Source of the DNA: Rhabditoides inermis
Lineage: Eukaryota; Nematoda; Chromadorea; Rhabditida; Rhabditidae
Direction: 5' to 3'
Length of the DNA stretch: 64,000 nt
NCBI GenBank assembly: GCA_963966185.1
Contig: CAWZYM010000019.1
Span: forward strand, 460,501 to 524,500
Shown here piece by piece: positions 33,450 to 45,900 of the stretch. Position 1 is the stretch's first letter, and every line of letters starts with the position of its first letter. The position numbers and the translations under genes are program-made. The notes below the pieces were generated by a model. It searched no databases. It saw only the letters and a program-made list of their open reading frames with translations, and was not told where the DNA came from.

Positions 33450-36400
33450 ATGAAATCACTCCTCACCTTTCTTCTCTGCATTTGCTCGGCAAATGCTGGT
33501 TGCGCCGACTCAGGTACGAATGGCGGTTCAACAGATGCGTTGAGGTGAGAATATGTGATCTCTTTTCTATCTCCTTTGAAACCGAGCATAGAAATATATC
33601 ACAATCCGATAACAACCAGTCACACTTTGTTCCAATGAAAACGCATACACACTAACTTGTTAGACATGATCAGTAAGATTCGGAACTCTCTAATAAGATC
33701 TACACTACATATTAGATGAGCACTCGAGACAAGACTCACTAACAAGTCGGGGCGGGATGATATGATTAAGTCGATAGTCAGTAGACGAGTGAGCGCATGA
33801 AAAAAACATACAATGAGGCCATGAGGATCATGGGGTATAGTAGGCATTGAAGTATAGTAAGTTGGACCAATTAGTAAAGGGAAGCGCGCTGGATCTAGAG
33901 AGGCGCGCCCTAATGTCCTATGACTGCCGGGGTACTGTAGCTTGAGGGTGTGGCGGTGTGAGAGAGTAACAGCTTCCCGGGGTTAACTCTTCATTTTGCT
34001 GGTCGTTTGGAGATGGAGAGTGCTTCAGAATCTGGTGATAAATGCACTATTTACGAGCCTAATTTGCACATTTGAAAAAAATATTGACAACAACACATCG
34101 TGGATTATTTTTGATAACATGATAACCCCTGTGTTCGCCAAAATAACTGTCGACTGTGTTCGATTCTAAATAACATAATATTGATAACGTAACAAAAAAT
34201 AATAAATCTGCTAAGCAAGGACTTTTTCATGAAAGTTTCTTTCAGGTCACTCGAGGCTTACGGTTCCACGGACAACTGCTGCATTGCGAGCGATCATGAA
34301 TTATTCACTACCATCTTGGACAAGGTGATTCCGATTGAATGTTTTTAATTATTGCAATACTGACATTTTTCAAAATATGCCCATCCACGGCAAATTCACG
34401 ATCAGTTTTTCCCTGCGGGAGTTGTTGCAGAATCTGCTAGGCTCCCGGTACAAAAGGGAAAACAAATATATTTTCGTTCAGAATGGCGTAAACTTTGCGC
34501 TCCAATCAAAATTAATATTCTATAACCGCGACGCGACTTGATTTATTTTATTAAAGGAACAGTGGCGCATTATTTTCGACTTTGGTTCATAATTGACCCA
34601 TTGGAATGCAAAACAAACGAAAAAATAACGATTCAAAGCTGTTACCGCGTTACCACACCGATTACCACACATCGTCCCGTTACCACACGAAAATAGGCGT
34701 TCAAATGTGTGTTTTGGCGGGAAGCACCATTTTCGCGGGGCCGATCGATATTGTGATCAATTTCGCAAAGAAGTCAGTTCTCGGGATAGGCAGCGGTCTT
34801 TGCGCGTGATGACCCAATGAGCTGCGTGGCGCAGTGGAAAAGACTGTGGGCTATCACTCTCGCAGCAACGGGTTCGATTCCTGTTTGCAACTTTGCCTGA
34901 AACATACATGCACCTCGGCGCGTGGTGATTTCGTGCGAATTTGAAAATTTCATTACCAAACGGTTCTGGTATACGCCTCTTTTCCTTTAACGTGAATCGC
35001 CGTGCCCTCTCCTTTTCGCGTGTTCTTCACCGCTTGTGCAATTATTTGCAGCCTTTTTTTATCTTATTATAGTTGCCTTTTATACTCCTCCGCCACCGCT
35101 AGCGGCGTTGTGCGAATATACAAATATCGATCGACTCCCCCGGTCACTCGCGGTTCTTTCCTCTGCGCCCGATGAGATAGCGAGTGCATAACTGCTCTCA
35201 CTGCTATCGTTCGGGGTGATCCAATGAAGATCCAAACAAGTCCCAAAGCCGTTTCCGTTGTCCGAAACTGTTGACCACAAAGACGTTATCGAGGACGTGA
35301 TTGAGCAAAAAACTTTGCCCAATCACGTCCGAACAACGTTTGAATGCCCCCTAACAGCACTCGGACCGCCCCAAATAACCCCGATATGCTCAATCTAAAC
35401 AATACAAAGAAAGGTAATTTCTTGGAACACTTCGGGTCTTCGGATTCCGAGAAGAGTGATCTTTTGTGAAAGAAGGGAGCACATCGCAGCTGGTTTTGAT
35501 CTCGAATCGAAATTCCATGTTTTTGTTTGTTTAAAGGAACAGTTGCGACTTACTTTTGACTAGGTGTATTATTAAAAATTATATTTACCTAACACATGGG
35601 CGACTTTTGCGCAAGAACAGCTCAATGCATGTGCGCCGCGTTGTGGCCCGAGCTTCGATTTCTGTAACCGCCAAATGTTTGCTCGCATGAAAATGAGGAG
35701 TTGTGGCAGGCTGTGGCAGAAATAAGTCGCCACTGTTCCTTTAACTCATTTTTATTTGATATAAGTTTTATCTTTTCGTTGTTTTTCACTTTTCCCAATT
35801 GCTGTTAAAGATTTTCTACTGTATTTTTTCATTATAAAATTATCCGAAAATTAGGATATCGCAAATTATTTTGTAACCGTCTGAAATTCAGTACCTCTCC
35901 TTTAACATGCTATTTTTAGTACAAGACATGCTTCATCGACTCTACTACATCGACCGTAACCCCAACGACAACAGACTCCAAGACTACAATGGCAATCACA
36001 ACCACCGCTTCGCAATCCTCTTCCTCTCCTTCTACATCGACCGTAACCCCAACGACAACAGACTCCAAGACTACAATGGCAATCACAACCACCGCTTCGC
36101 AATCCTCTTCCTCTCCTTCTACATCGACCGTAACCCCAACGACAACAGACTCCAAAACTACAATGGCAATCACAACCACCGCTTCGCAATCCTCTTCCTC
36201 TCCTTCTACATCGACCGTAACCCCAACGGCAACAGACTCCAAAACTACAATGGCAATCACAACCACCGCTTCGCAATCCTCTTCCTCTCCTTCTACATCG
36301 ACCGTAACCCCAACGACAACAGACTCCAAAACTACAATGGCAATCACAACCACCGCTTCGCAATCCTCTTCCTCTCCTTCTACATCGACCGTAACCCCAA

Positions 36401-39400
36401 CGACAACAGACTCCAAGACTACAATGGCAATCACAACCACCGCTTCGCAATCCTCTTCCTCTCCTTCTACTTTAACCGTAACCCCAACGACAACAGACTC
36501 CAAGACTACAATGGCAACCACAACCACCGCTTCGCAATCCTCTTCCTCTCCTTCTACATCGACCGTAACCCCAACGACAACAGACTCCAAGACTACAATG
36601 GCAATCACAACCACCGCTTCGCAATCCTCTTCCTCTCCTTCTACATCGACCGTAACCCCAACGACAACAGACTCCAAAACTACAATGGCAATCACAACCA
36701 CCGCTTCGCAATCCTCTTCCTCTCCTTCTACATCGACCGTAACCCCAACGACAACAGACTCCAAAACTACAATGGCAATCACAACCACCGCTTCGCAATC
36801 CTCTTCCTCTCCTTCTACATCGACCGTAACCCCAACGACAACAGACTCCAAGACTACAATGGCAATCACAACGACCGCTTCGCAATCCTCTTCCTCTCCT
36901 TCTACTTTAACCGTAACCCCAACGACAACAGACTCCAAGACTACAATGGCAACCACAACCACCGCTTCGCAATCCTCTTCCTCTCCTTCTACATCGACCG
37001 TAACCCCAACGACAACAGACTCCAAGACTACAATGGCAATCACAACCACCGCTTCGCAATCCTCTTCCTCTCCTTCTACATCGACCGTAACCCCAACGAC
37101 AACAGATTCCAAGACTACAATGGCAATCACAACCACCGCTTTGCAATCCTCTTCCTCTCCTTCTACATCGACCGTAACCCCAACGACAACAGACTTCAAG
37201 ACTACAATAACAATCACAACCACCGCTCCGCAATCCTCTTCCTCTCCTTCTACATCGACCGTAACCCCAACGACAACAGACTCCAAGACTACAACCACCC
37301 AGCTAATTGCCTCGACATCGCAACCGGCAACCTCATCATCGACCATGTTTCAGTCTCGCAACATGACGTCTAGTCCGAGTGAGTAATGCTACGACAAAAT
37401 TTATCAGTTCATTGCTCTTGTTTCAGTGCTTGTTGAGAAGTGTGAGATGTGCGTTGCGCGAGGAACGTCGGTATGTACTCCCAGTGACGGCGGCTTTTTC
37501 TGCGAGTGTCTGTCCGAATGGGAGGTGCGCATCACATGTATATGATTCATATAGCGAACAAACTAAAATTCTGTGGAAAGCAACAATTTGACCGTCTCGG
37601 TATGGCAAGACACTATGATTTAAAGGCTCAGCCTTTCTCCTCATTTCCAAATATGAGCTGCAGACAAAATTCCTACATGTATTGAGTATGATTTCTACTT
37701 TGAGTTAAAAGCTTTCAAGGTACTTATCCTAGGTATATTTTTTGCGAGAAGTTGTGGTCAAATAGGGACAAACATGTAATAGAAAAATGTTTCAGGGTGT
37801 TAACTGTGAGCGTCGATCTTTCTGTACGCCTGGAGCCTGCGGAAACGGCACTTGCAATATGAACGTGAGTTAAAGTGTCACAATGAATGACGGGTCTGTG
37901 TATGTTTAAGGCGGAAACCCTGTCATGCAACTGCTTTGCTGGTTGGTATGGCAGGACCTGCTCTGATAGGAAAACGGCTACCAGCATCCCATCGTTCACG
38001 ATCATCGTTGGGACCACCTTGCAGACCATCATAGCTGTTCTGGTGACTGTGGTCAAGATCTACACGCAGAAGCCCGAGAAGAAGCACTTCGAGGTATGTT
38101 CATTGTTTACGTTTTGTTCAATGACCTATTCCAGGACCCGCAAACAAAGATCCAGTTTGCGAAGGAGGTGTCATTTTTCACTGGCAACCTGATCTCGATC
38201 ATTGGATGGTAAAACTTCACGTTTCTATTTTTAATTCATATTTCCGTTGAAGGGTGCCGGAGCTGTTCAGACTCCCAGAGTGTCTTAGTGCGACTAGCTA
38301 CATCGTCGCTCATTCGTTCTGGGTGGGAGGTTAGTTGCACCGAATCACGAATGTTTTTTTTTACATTTTCCAGGAATGCTGCTTTGGACGGTGGAGGCTC
38401 ACAACATCTACCTCACAGTGAAAATGGAAGCCCTGAATGATTGGGTCGATCAGTCCGGCAAGCACCACTTCTACCTCTCTTGGGGGGTAAGACTGTCTTG
38501 GCTTGTTTGGCAAAACATTTTTTTTTTTGCAGTGCCGCTGTGTCGTCCCGATCATCGTCGCCTTTGTTGCCGTCGTCCCGTTCTCCCTCAATGGCTGGTC
38601 AGAGGTGGGAAGACGGGAAAAAATTCAGATTGATTAAGGCCTTCAGATCTTCGCTCCGTGGACCAACACCGGCGTGTTCGCCGTCTACACGTCACACCTG
38701 TGGGTGCCTATGTGTGCGGCAATGATCGTCCCCTGTATCCTGTGCTGGTACATCGTCTGGCTCACGCACACGATCGAGAGGTGAGGTGGGAATATTGCAT
38801 CGACTTTTGACTGTTTCAGGAAACACCCCCAGCTCAAGGTGATTCGCCAGCACGTCATGTTGGGCTCGCTCGATGATCGGATCCGCATCGGGAAGGTAAT
38901 AAACTAATATAATGTTAAGGAAGAATAACGATTATTGAAGCTGAAAGCATTGAGTAGTGATAATATAAATATTAATAATAAAAATATTAAAAATATATAA
39001 AAAATATATTAATAATAATAGAATAATATAATATAAATATTAATAATATCATTGATAATATAAATATTGGAGGTGGAGCGCAACCTCCCGTTCGTTGCTC
39101 TCGGCCCGGCTGTGTACTTCGTAGGGTGGATCACGAAGGTGTATGCGGCGGACGCGCAGCAGATGCCATGGCCGATGTGAGTCACGCACTCGTTGCTAGT
39201 ATTGACATTGACAAACAACATTGCAGTATCGGTTTCATTGTCCCGCTCGGATACACGGCGTTCTGCAAACTCCAAGCGCAGTTCGACAACCACACCGTAA
39301 GATAGCCAACAGTTTAGTTGTTTAACTGTTTTTTCAGAACTTTAACAAGTGGTCCAAACGGCTGATAGAGTGGAATCTTTCATGCGCGCCAGAGATCGAG

Positions 39401-41205
39401 GTGATCGACTTTTTCTATCACACAACGAGTTATGTTTTTCAGCCTGGGACCCTTCTCTCGAAGTTCGAGATGAAGGTGTTTTTCGCGCCAGCCCGGCTCG
39501 AGAAGGAACGTGATCGCGATGAGCTCGAGCTGCAAAAACAATGGCTTGATGCAAATGAGAAGCTGCGCAGCCGGAACAAAGAGCTGCGGGAGCGGCATGC
39601 GGACATCCCCTCACGGCTGCTCTTCAACATCACCAACCCGCCCGAGTCGCTCCTCTCACAGTCGCTGATATACGACCAACCTCACCTTCACTCGGTGAGT
39701 GCACATCAAACATGTTCTTCTATCAAACACGTGTTTCAGATCATGGTCTCGCAAAAGCGACAAGGACAACTGCACTCGGAGTGGACGAGGGACTACCTTC
39801 GCATGCGGCTCTTCGAGAAAGCGACACCGGAGAAGGCGATGGAGTTTGTGAAGACCATTGTGGATCGCAAAAGCTTGCTGGAGCATGAGCCGGTATGGCC
39901 GACCGGGCAGCAGATCAACTCGGAGGCGTGGGCCAAGTGGATCGAGCTCGTGCCGCTGGGCGACTACATGCAGCCGTGGACCAGTCCACCCCACCCAGTC
40001 GCACTGCCCAACACATACAAACCCAAGAAGGCCGACGAGAATTACGAGCAGCTCCGGCAAATGCTCAACATGGACGTAGACAAGGACGCGGAGAAGGAAG
40101 AGCCAGAAGTTATGGGGTACCGTGGGAATGCTATCTGGTCCGAGCCGAAAGAAGAAACAGAACAGGAAGTGGAAATGATCGAAGAGCTCGTCCGAACTGA
40201 TGACTGGGTAAGACACAATTCGATGCAAGCAATAAAAAACAACGTTTCCAGGACCGCATGGCGGAGGCCTTGGACTTCCTCGATTTCCAACTGCCGACAC
40301 CTCTAAGCAGCTGGCCCGACAGCGAGAAATGGAGGAGATGGGGAAAGCGACAGCTGGACAATGACAACTACACCGCCTGGTTCTTCCAAGAGATGCCGAT
40401 CCTGTTGGAGGACCAGGTGCGTCCATCCACGTGGTCAAGAAACAAAGCGTATCGTTTGCTTTCAGGTGATTGCGTTGAACACATTATGGAAGGAGACGGA
40501 GGCGAAGCGGACCGAAGAGTTCGCCCTTACGTTTGACGATGACGACATCTTCCTGCAATACGTGGGGACCCGAGATGAAGCGGCAGTCAGGGATGTGCTG
40601 GTAAGTCGACTTTCCAACATCCTCTCACTAAATATTTCTTGCAGAATATCTTGCCCTCCGACAGCGACGAGGGCAATAGCAACAACCCGCGCTCCCTCGA
40701 GTTCGACCCGGACTTTCTCGTTGAGGAGCGGCCAGGGTGAGATATCTAATCTAGGGAATGTGAACAATTGATTCCGTTGGAATTATTTTTCATATCACAT
40801 TCTAAGTTCCTGTCCACATAGCTGTCACCACACCTAGCTAGCAATCATAGTGGTATTGTCACAATTTTTCGCCAAGTTACAAACCTCATTGTATGGGCTT
40901 TTGCCACCCTAACGTCGCTCGTGAAAAGCGTGAAAGTATACACTTATCACACCTATTACTTACTCAAAACATTCCAGCTTCATCGGGCCGCTCAACCGAC
41001 CGGTGCCCCTTGGAAGCAACGCCTTCTGGATAAGATCGGCGCTGTTCCACCGCGTGAGTGCGCACTAGCACCAATCACACCCAAGTGGCTGACAACATAA
41101 ACGAACTTTCAGAGGAGACAGAGGGCTCTCTACCGCCACATTGAAGAAACGGAGGAGGAGGGGAGGGAGCAGCGGGGCGAGAAGAGGCCGATGAGACGGT
41201 ATTAA
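33450..41205 (+). CDS. Mucin-EGF-seven-TM receptor, adhesion-GPCR-like
   Basis: ATG 33450 lies three bases after a TTTAG acceptor. Exon 1 (33450-33544) encodes signal peptide MKSLLTFLLCICSANA; exon 2 is 34246-34324. Exon 3 (35920-37378) encodes a Thr/Ser-rich array of 15 full copies of a 29-residue repeat plus one partial copy, a mucin-like stalk. Two EGF-like modules follow (37427-about 37970: CVARGTSVCTPSDGGFFCEC, CNCFAGWYGRTC). A domain of about seven hydrophobic helices (about 37975-39300) follows. GMLLWTVEAHNIYLTV resembles the WMLxEGxYL helix 3 of family-B GPCRs, and FVALGPAVYFVGW their helix 6. A tail of ~550 residues rich in Trp, Glu and Asp ends at TAA 41205 (RRQRALYRHIEE...MRRY). 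Phases match at every junction I checked. I see no GPS/GAIN motif. A surface adhesion or sensory receptor is inferred; it could be two genes if the tail is separate. Confidence 0.62.
34821..34891 (+). repeat. tRNA-like unit (degenerate tRNA)
   Basis: The 71-base unit starts GCTGCGTGGCGCAGTGGAAA. It has a clear T arm (ACGGGTTCGATTCCTGT), a possible 6-bp anticodon stem and an acceptor stem with two mismatches. It lies in the second intron of the mucin-EGF-7TM gene. It is the most tRNA-like of the five units, but the mispaired stem makes function doubtful. Confidence 0.45.
35944..37299 (+). repeat. 87-bp coding minisatellite (mucin stalk)
   Basis: Fifteen full 87-bp copies and a partial first copy encode TTASQSSSSPSTSTVTPTTT-type units. 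Copies are nearly identical. Copies 6-7 (carrying Ser-to-Leu then Ile-to-Thr changes) recur as copies 11-12, showing a 435-bp block duplication. As 87 is a multiple of three and the unit lacks stops in other frames, at least four frames stay open across the array. Confidence 0.95.
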
Positions 41206-41919
41206 AATGAAATGATATCGTGTACGTGTTGCCCCTTTTGTGTTTCGTGTTGTTTGTCTGCTTGTAAAATCTGTGGGTGTATGGGTATGGGCGTACATGA
41301 ACGTGTGAGCATTCGTATGTGATCTCATTCATATATAGATGTAGGGCAGTAGGGCATACTCCCGTTCATCGTACGGCAGATCTCTAGTGCTGGATTTTTC
41401 GATTTTCGTAATTTCTACGTTGCTTGAGTACAAAAACACACAATCGGGGCATATTTGTATGAAATTCTCGTCTGTCTGGCGAGCCAGCGATATTGCCGTA
41501 CGATGAAAAGGGGGAATGGCCTATAAGTCGGGATCGTCTGTATTTTTCTGTGTGTTCAAAGATTCCATTTTCGGGAAATACGTGTTGCAAATTCAGCTGT
41601 ATCAAATGTTGTTTGATAATATTATATATTATTGATATCGCAAGTAATTGATTTGATTTGATTTTGAAAAAAATGATTTAATTTGATCTTGAAATAAGAT
41701 GTTTTTGTTCATTTATCATTTATTCACTGTTTTTGTTCAGTTATCATTTGTTCACTGTTTTTGTTCATTTATCATTTATTCACTCTCATGGATAATAGTA
41801 AAACATTAGGGAAACATGATCATGTTTTCATTTATAAATATTAGCACAAACCAATAGCCCCCCTCTCTTTTATTTCTCTCGTTTTTTAATGGGTTTAACA
41901 GATCGGTATGAACAGGTTT
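41206..41919. other. 3' flank with a short tandem repeat
   Basis: No exon seen. About three copies of a 29-base unit (TTTTTGTTCATTTATCATTT and following) occur at roughly 41703-41790. Confidence 0.6.
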
Positions 41920-42141
41920 CTAATACATGTGGGGAATCCACGGAAGACTAAAAAAGATACGGTGCAATGTGCAATCGACTTCATTCCGAATTTCATTTAA
42001 ATCCAGTTCTGTGTGATCAATTGGCGAGTCCGGTCTCCGGTCATCCAAAAAAGGTTTTTCAGCCGCTTTTGTTTTGCGCACATGACACACAACTAAAAGC
42101 GACAACAAAATGAAAGAAACACGCACAGACTTATAACACAC
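41920..42141 (-). CDS. Possible small secreted peptide
   Basis: An intronless ORF of 73 codons starts MCYKSVRVSFILLSLLVVC, a plausible signal peptide with cleavage likely after KTKA. The mature part of ~47 residues is acidic (EKPFLDDRRPDSPIDHTELD) with one Cys. I see no dibasic-amidation neuropeptide pattern. It may be chance, but the hydrophobic start and charged mature part are those of a small secreted protein. Confidence 0.4.
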   Translation of the reverse strand: MCYKSVRVSFILLSLLVVCHVRKTKAAEKPFLDDRRPDSPIDHTELDLNEIRNEVDCTLHRIFFSLPWIPHMY

Positions 42142-42245
42142 CAGGTCGATCGATACAATGACACGCGCGGTATCACTCGAGAGTGCGCAGTGAATAATAC
42201 TACGGTATAGCGTTGGTAGTGTCTTGCATGGAGGATCAGCCGTGT

Positions 42246-42432
42246 CTTATGCGGGTAAGATGCGGGTAAGATGCGGGTAAGATGCGGGTAAGATGCGGGC
42301 AAGATGCGGGTAAGATGCGGGTAAGATGCGGGTAGGGCGCGGGTAAGATGCGGGTAGGGCGGGGGTAAGATGCGAGTAAGATGCGGGTAGGGCGCGGGTA
42401 AGATGCGGGTAGGGTGCGGGTTGCGGGTAAGA
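42246..42432. repeat. Minisatellite with GCGGGTAAGAT units
   Basis: About 17 copies of a 10-11-base GCGGGTAAGAT / GCGGGTAGGGC unit. An antisense Pro-His-rich frame here is a repeat artefact. Confidence 0.9.
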
Positions 42433-42937
42433 GGCAAGTGGGTCACAAGGTGACTTTTCTATGACCTTTCATCAGCTGAAATCACGTTCATATCATTCGA
42501 CAAAAAATTGTAACCACACAGTGTTTCACCTCCTACAGACACCATAACTTTTGATACATATTCATAACAACAAACTAATGAACGTATTTATCTCTTGAGC
42601 CGTACACGACAAGGCAACGCGGGCCGGCCTTGGCCGTGCCAACAATATCCAACACATAAACAACGTTTCCTCAGCTTGATGATCGGATTCTGAAAGAAAA
42701 TAAGTGACTTGGAAGCTTCTCGAGCCAGCAGTCACATTGAGTTCAACGAAAGTGAAAAAATGCGCAAAGAAAACAACAAAGAACAAAAGTGCATAGACGG
42801 GTGGCAGCGAGAGACCCGTGATCGCGTGTAGTATCTGCTCACATAGATTCTCGCCACTCCAGAATACGCGTACAATCGAACTAACACACACACAATAAAT
42901 AAATACTCTACAATACACTATTATATACTATATGGGG
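42433..42937. other. 3' flank of the zinc-finger gene
   Basis: No supported gene. A 118-codon hydrophobic frame on the minus strand (42562-42918) immediately follows the stop of the zinc-finger gene and is probably 3' UTR. Confidence 0.45.
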
Positions 42938-45900
42938 CTAGACCTTGTGATGATTCGACTCCGCCACGCCGTCTTCGATCCTGAAAGAGTCGAATGTTGG
43001 ACACCACGTCCTGATAGTCTTACCTTTCTTCCCCCTCCTTCTCCCCCTCCTGCTCCTCCTCCCGTTCCTCCTCCATTCTGCTCCTCTTCGCACTCGGTCC
43101 CGGCTGCGATCGACACTCTCGCATGTGCTGGCCGCGCAGCATACTACAAAACACAGTAATCAAAATAATAAAATGGTGTTCTCACCTGCTGGAAAACGAC
43201 CTGTCACAAGTGCAGCAAACGAGCGGTCTCGCATCTTCCTCCTCCTCCTCTTCTTCCACTTCTCTCATCAATGCAGTCAATGAGTCCTGAAAAAGAAGGT
43301 CAACAGCCCTAACTGTTGTTAGTTCCTACCTGCACACAACCTGCCATCATCTTCATCATGCCTTCCGAGATCGGTGCAAGCACCGCGTCCACCGACATCA
43401 CCATCCGACACGGGTAGACGGGCTCGAAACGCGCCACACGAATCTACAACACACCCACAGTAAATGCTATCCGCGCACTAATCCATAGAAGTACGGCGAT
43501 CAAGTACGGCAAGAATCTACTTCCATCATACCCTATTCACCACACCCACCCGGCGGAACTTTCCGTTGGGCAGAGCGCGGAATCTGTACAGACGCCTTCT
43601 CTTCCCTCCCTCAGCCGCCTGAACCATTCACTCGTCCACTACATGCTACCGGGAACTGCGTGCGACACATACAATTTCCAAACGAATAATCAAATCCCCG
43701 TTTCGTATTCCGATACGAATCACTGCTTGCCATTCCTTGCTCGTTAGTCACATGCATATCTTGCAACGTCAAAACACAGAACCCACATCCACCTCTCCGA
43801 AAGATGGGGCTGAAGTGACGGAAGACGCCGCGTCGGAATCCGAGGTAGACGACCTGGTCGTAGAGGCAGACTCGCGTCGCTTCCTCTCCTCCTCCTCCTT
43901 CTCCTCCTCCTTCTCCTCCTTTTCCCTCTCCTTTTCCCTCCTCTCCTTCTCCTCCCTCTCCCTCTCCAGCCGCAGGAAGATGGGCGACTTGTGCGGGTGC
44001 GGGTTCTTGCGGCGATGGCTGAATCAATCATTCATTTTTAGTCACATTTCTTCAACAAGCCTTGCGGGTGTTGTGAGAGTGGGATCGGCGGAAGCCATAC
44101 TAGTGTCCTCTTCCAGTCGCGGTGCAGCTACACACTCGGTCGTCGACGATTCGATGGGGCGGGATGGCTCAGCCTGCTCCTCCTCCTCTTCCTCCCCGTC
44201 ATCGTCTTCTTCAGGATAGGGATCAGGCGGCTCCTCCACCGTCTTCTTCTCCACGGTCTTCATCTCCAGAGTATTCTTCTCCACCAACTCAACGATACGC
44301 GACGTTATCGGATGCGAGCGCCTGAAAAATACTACTTATCCATTTCCCCATCACAACCACCGACGTTGTTGGAGTGAACAGAGACGGCGCAAGCGCATCG
44401 GAAGGCGACATCGCATCGACCTGGAATGGAAATAAGTCAATGGGTCAATGCATCATAAACACTCATCACTCACACTCTCCTCCTCCTCTCCTCCCTCTTC
44501 CATGAGTGCCGCATCATCGACGATCGCCCAGTCATCCAGCGTCGTCTCCTCGAACTCCAGGCCAAACTCCATCTCCTCCTCCGCAGGCAACAGCTGCTCC
44601 TTCACGCGCTCCGATCTTTCTCCACTCTGCTCCTCCTGTGGATCCGCCAGCTCCGCGACGTCTACCGTAGGTAGCTGCGGTGGCTGGTCCTCTCCTCCAC
44701 TGAGAGCTCGTGCTGCCACCACATTCCGCTCTTCCTCTTCCATCTCAATGGGTGAATCCACTGAAGTAGTCGTATCGTCTCCGACCGCCTGCTTCTCTAC
44801 CACTCCATCCTGCACCACCGCGTCGGAACTGCTCGTGTCTGCAGCGTCTTCCTCTGCCTCTCCCCTCGGCGTCTCCCCGTTCTCCTCATCCTCAGAATCC
44901 GACATCTCCAGCATCTTCGCCAGCTCGGACATGTCTCCCTTCTGCTCTCCATCGGCATGTTGTTCAGCAGCGTCAGCCATCTGATGTGGTCCGTCCCACC
45001 CATCCAGCTCATCCAGCAACGACGACAGGTGGTTCTTCGACTGCACTACTTCCTCCTCCTCTCCTTCCTCCGAATCGGACAGATCGTCGAATACACTCGA
45101 CAGCTCCTTGAGTGACACGTCCGCGTCAACCGCTTCCTCCTCCAAGGCGGCAGAACATCCCACAACCTCTCCTTCACCCTCTCTGTCGTCATCGTCCTCG
45201 GCCGGAGCAGCACCTCCCACTTCCTCCTCACACGGCACGTACGCTTTCTCCTGGTTGGCCGAGTCCTCCTGCATCTCCTGCTCCTTCTCCACTCGCATCT
45301 CCTCCACCTCCATTCCCGGATCGCCTTCCTCTTCTTCTCTCTCATCCGAGAGCGGGGGCGACTCAGCCGCCTGCACCGTCTCCATCTCATCCTCCCGAAC
45401 GATCACATGGCCCGAGACAACCACCACCGCTGTTGTCTCGTCTTCTTCCATCTCCGCATGCTCCTCCAGTTCCCCATCCGCTGTCGCCTCGTCTCCCTTC
45501 TCCTTGCTCGCCGTAGAGTGAGAGTCATCTTCCATCTCCTCTCCCTCCGAATCATCCTGCGTCGAGTCTCCATCCTCCTCCTCCACTCGCCTGGCCACCG
45601 TGCGACGTCGCGTACTCCTCCTTCTCCCTTGCTCCACAGTCGCGGAATCCCCATCTCTCCCTTGTGAGGACCGCTGCCGTCGCCCCGTCTTCCCATCCTG
45701 CGGATGCACACATCCCGTCCGTCGCATGTGCCGTAGCAGACTCCTGCAAACAGACACTATGAACAACAAGGACAGCACTCGACTCACGATCGTATCATCT
45801 CCAGTGCGCACTGGGGGCACTTGACGAGCTCGTACTCCCATGAGTGACTGACATCCCGTCGCTCCACCTGTAAGCAGTGTTCCATAACACGCGTACGTGA

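Noticed and set aside
34821..34891. Functional tRNA gene
   Set aside because: The T arm is good, but the acceptor stem has mismatches and the anticodon loop is ambiguous, so it is listed as tRNA-like only.
35916..37346. Long minus-strand and second plus-strand frames (up to 488 codons) across the 87-bp repeats
   Set aside because: They exist only because the repeat length is a multiple of three and lacks stops. The Thr/Ser frame alone joins in phase with flanking exons.
42562..42918. 118-codon hydrophobic minus-strand frame
   Set aside because: It directly follows the zinc-finger gene's stop and has no clear ATG context or homology that I can see. Most likely 3' UTR.
44453..45841. A separate 462-codon acidic gene
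   Set aside because: It is the long acidic exon of the zinc-finger gene plus intron readthrough. Its first part contains the second half of a split finger that joins in phase with the preceding exon.
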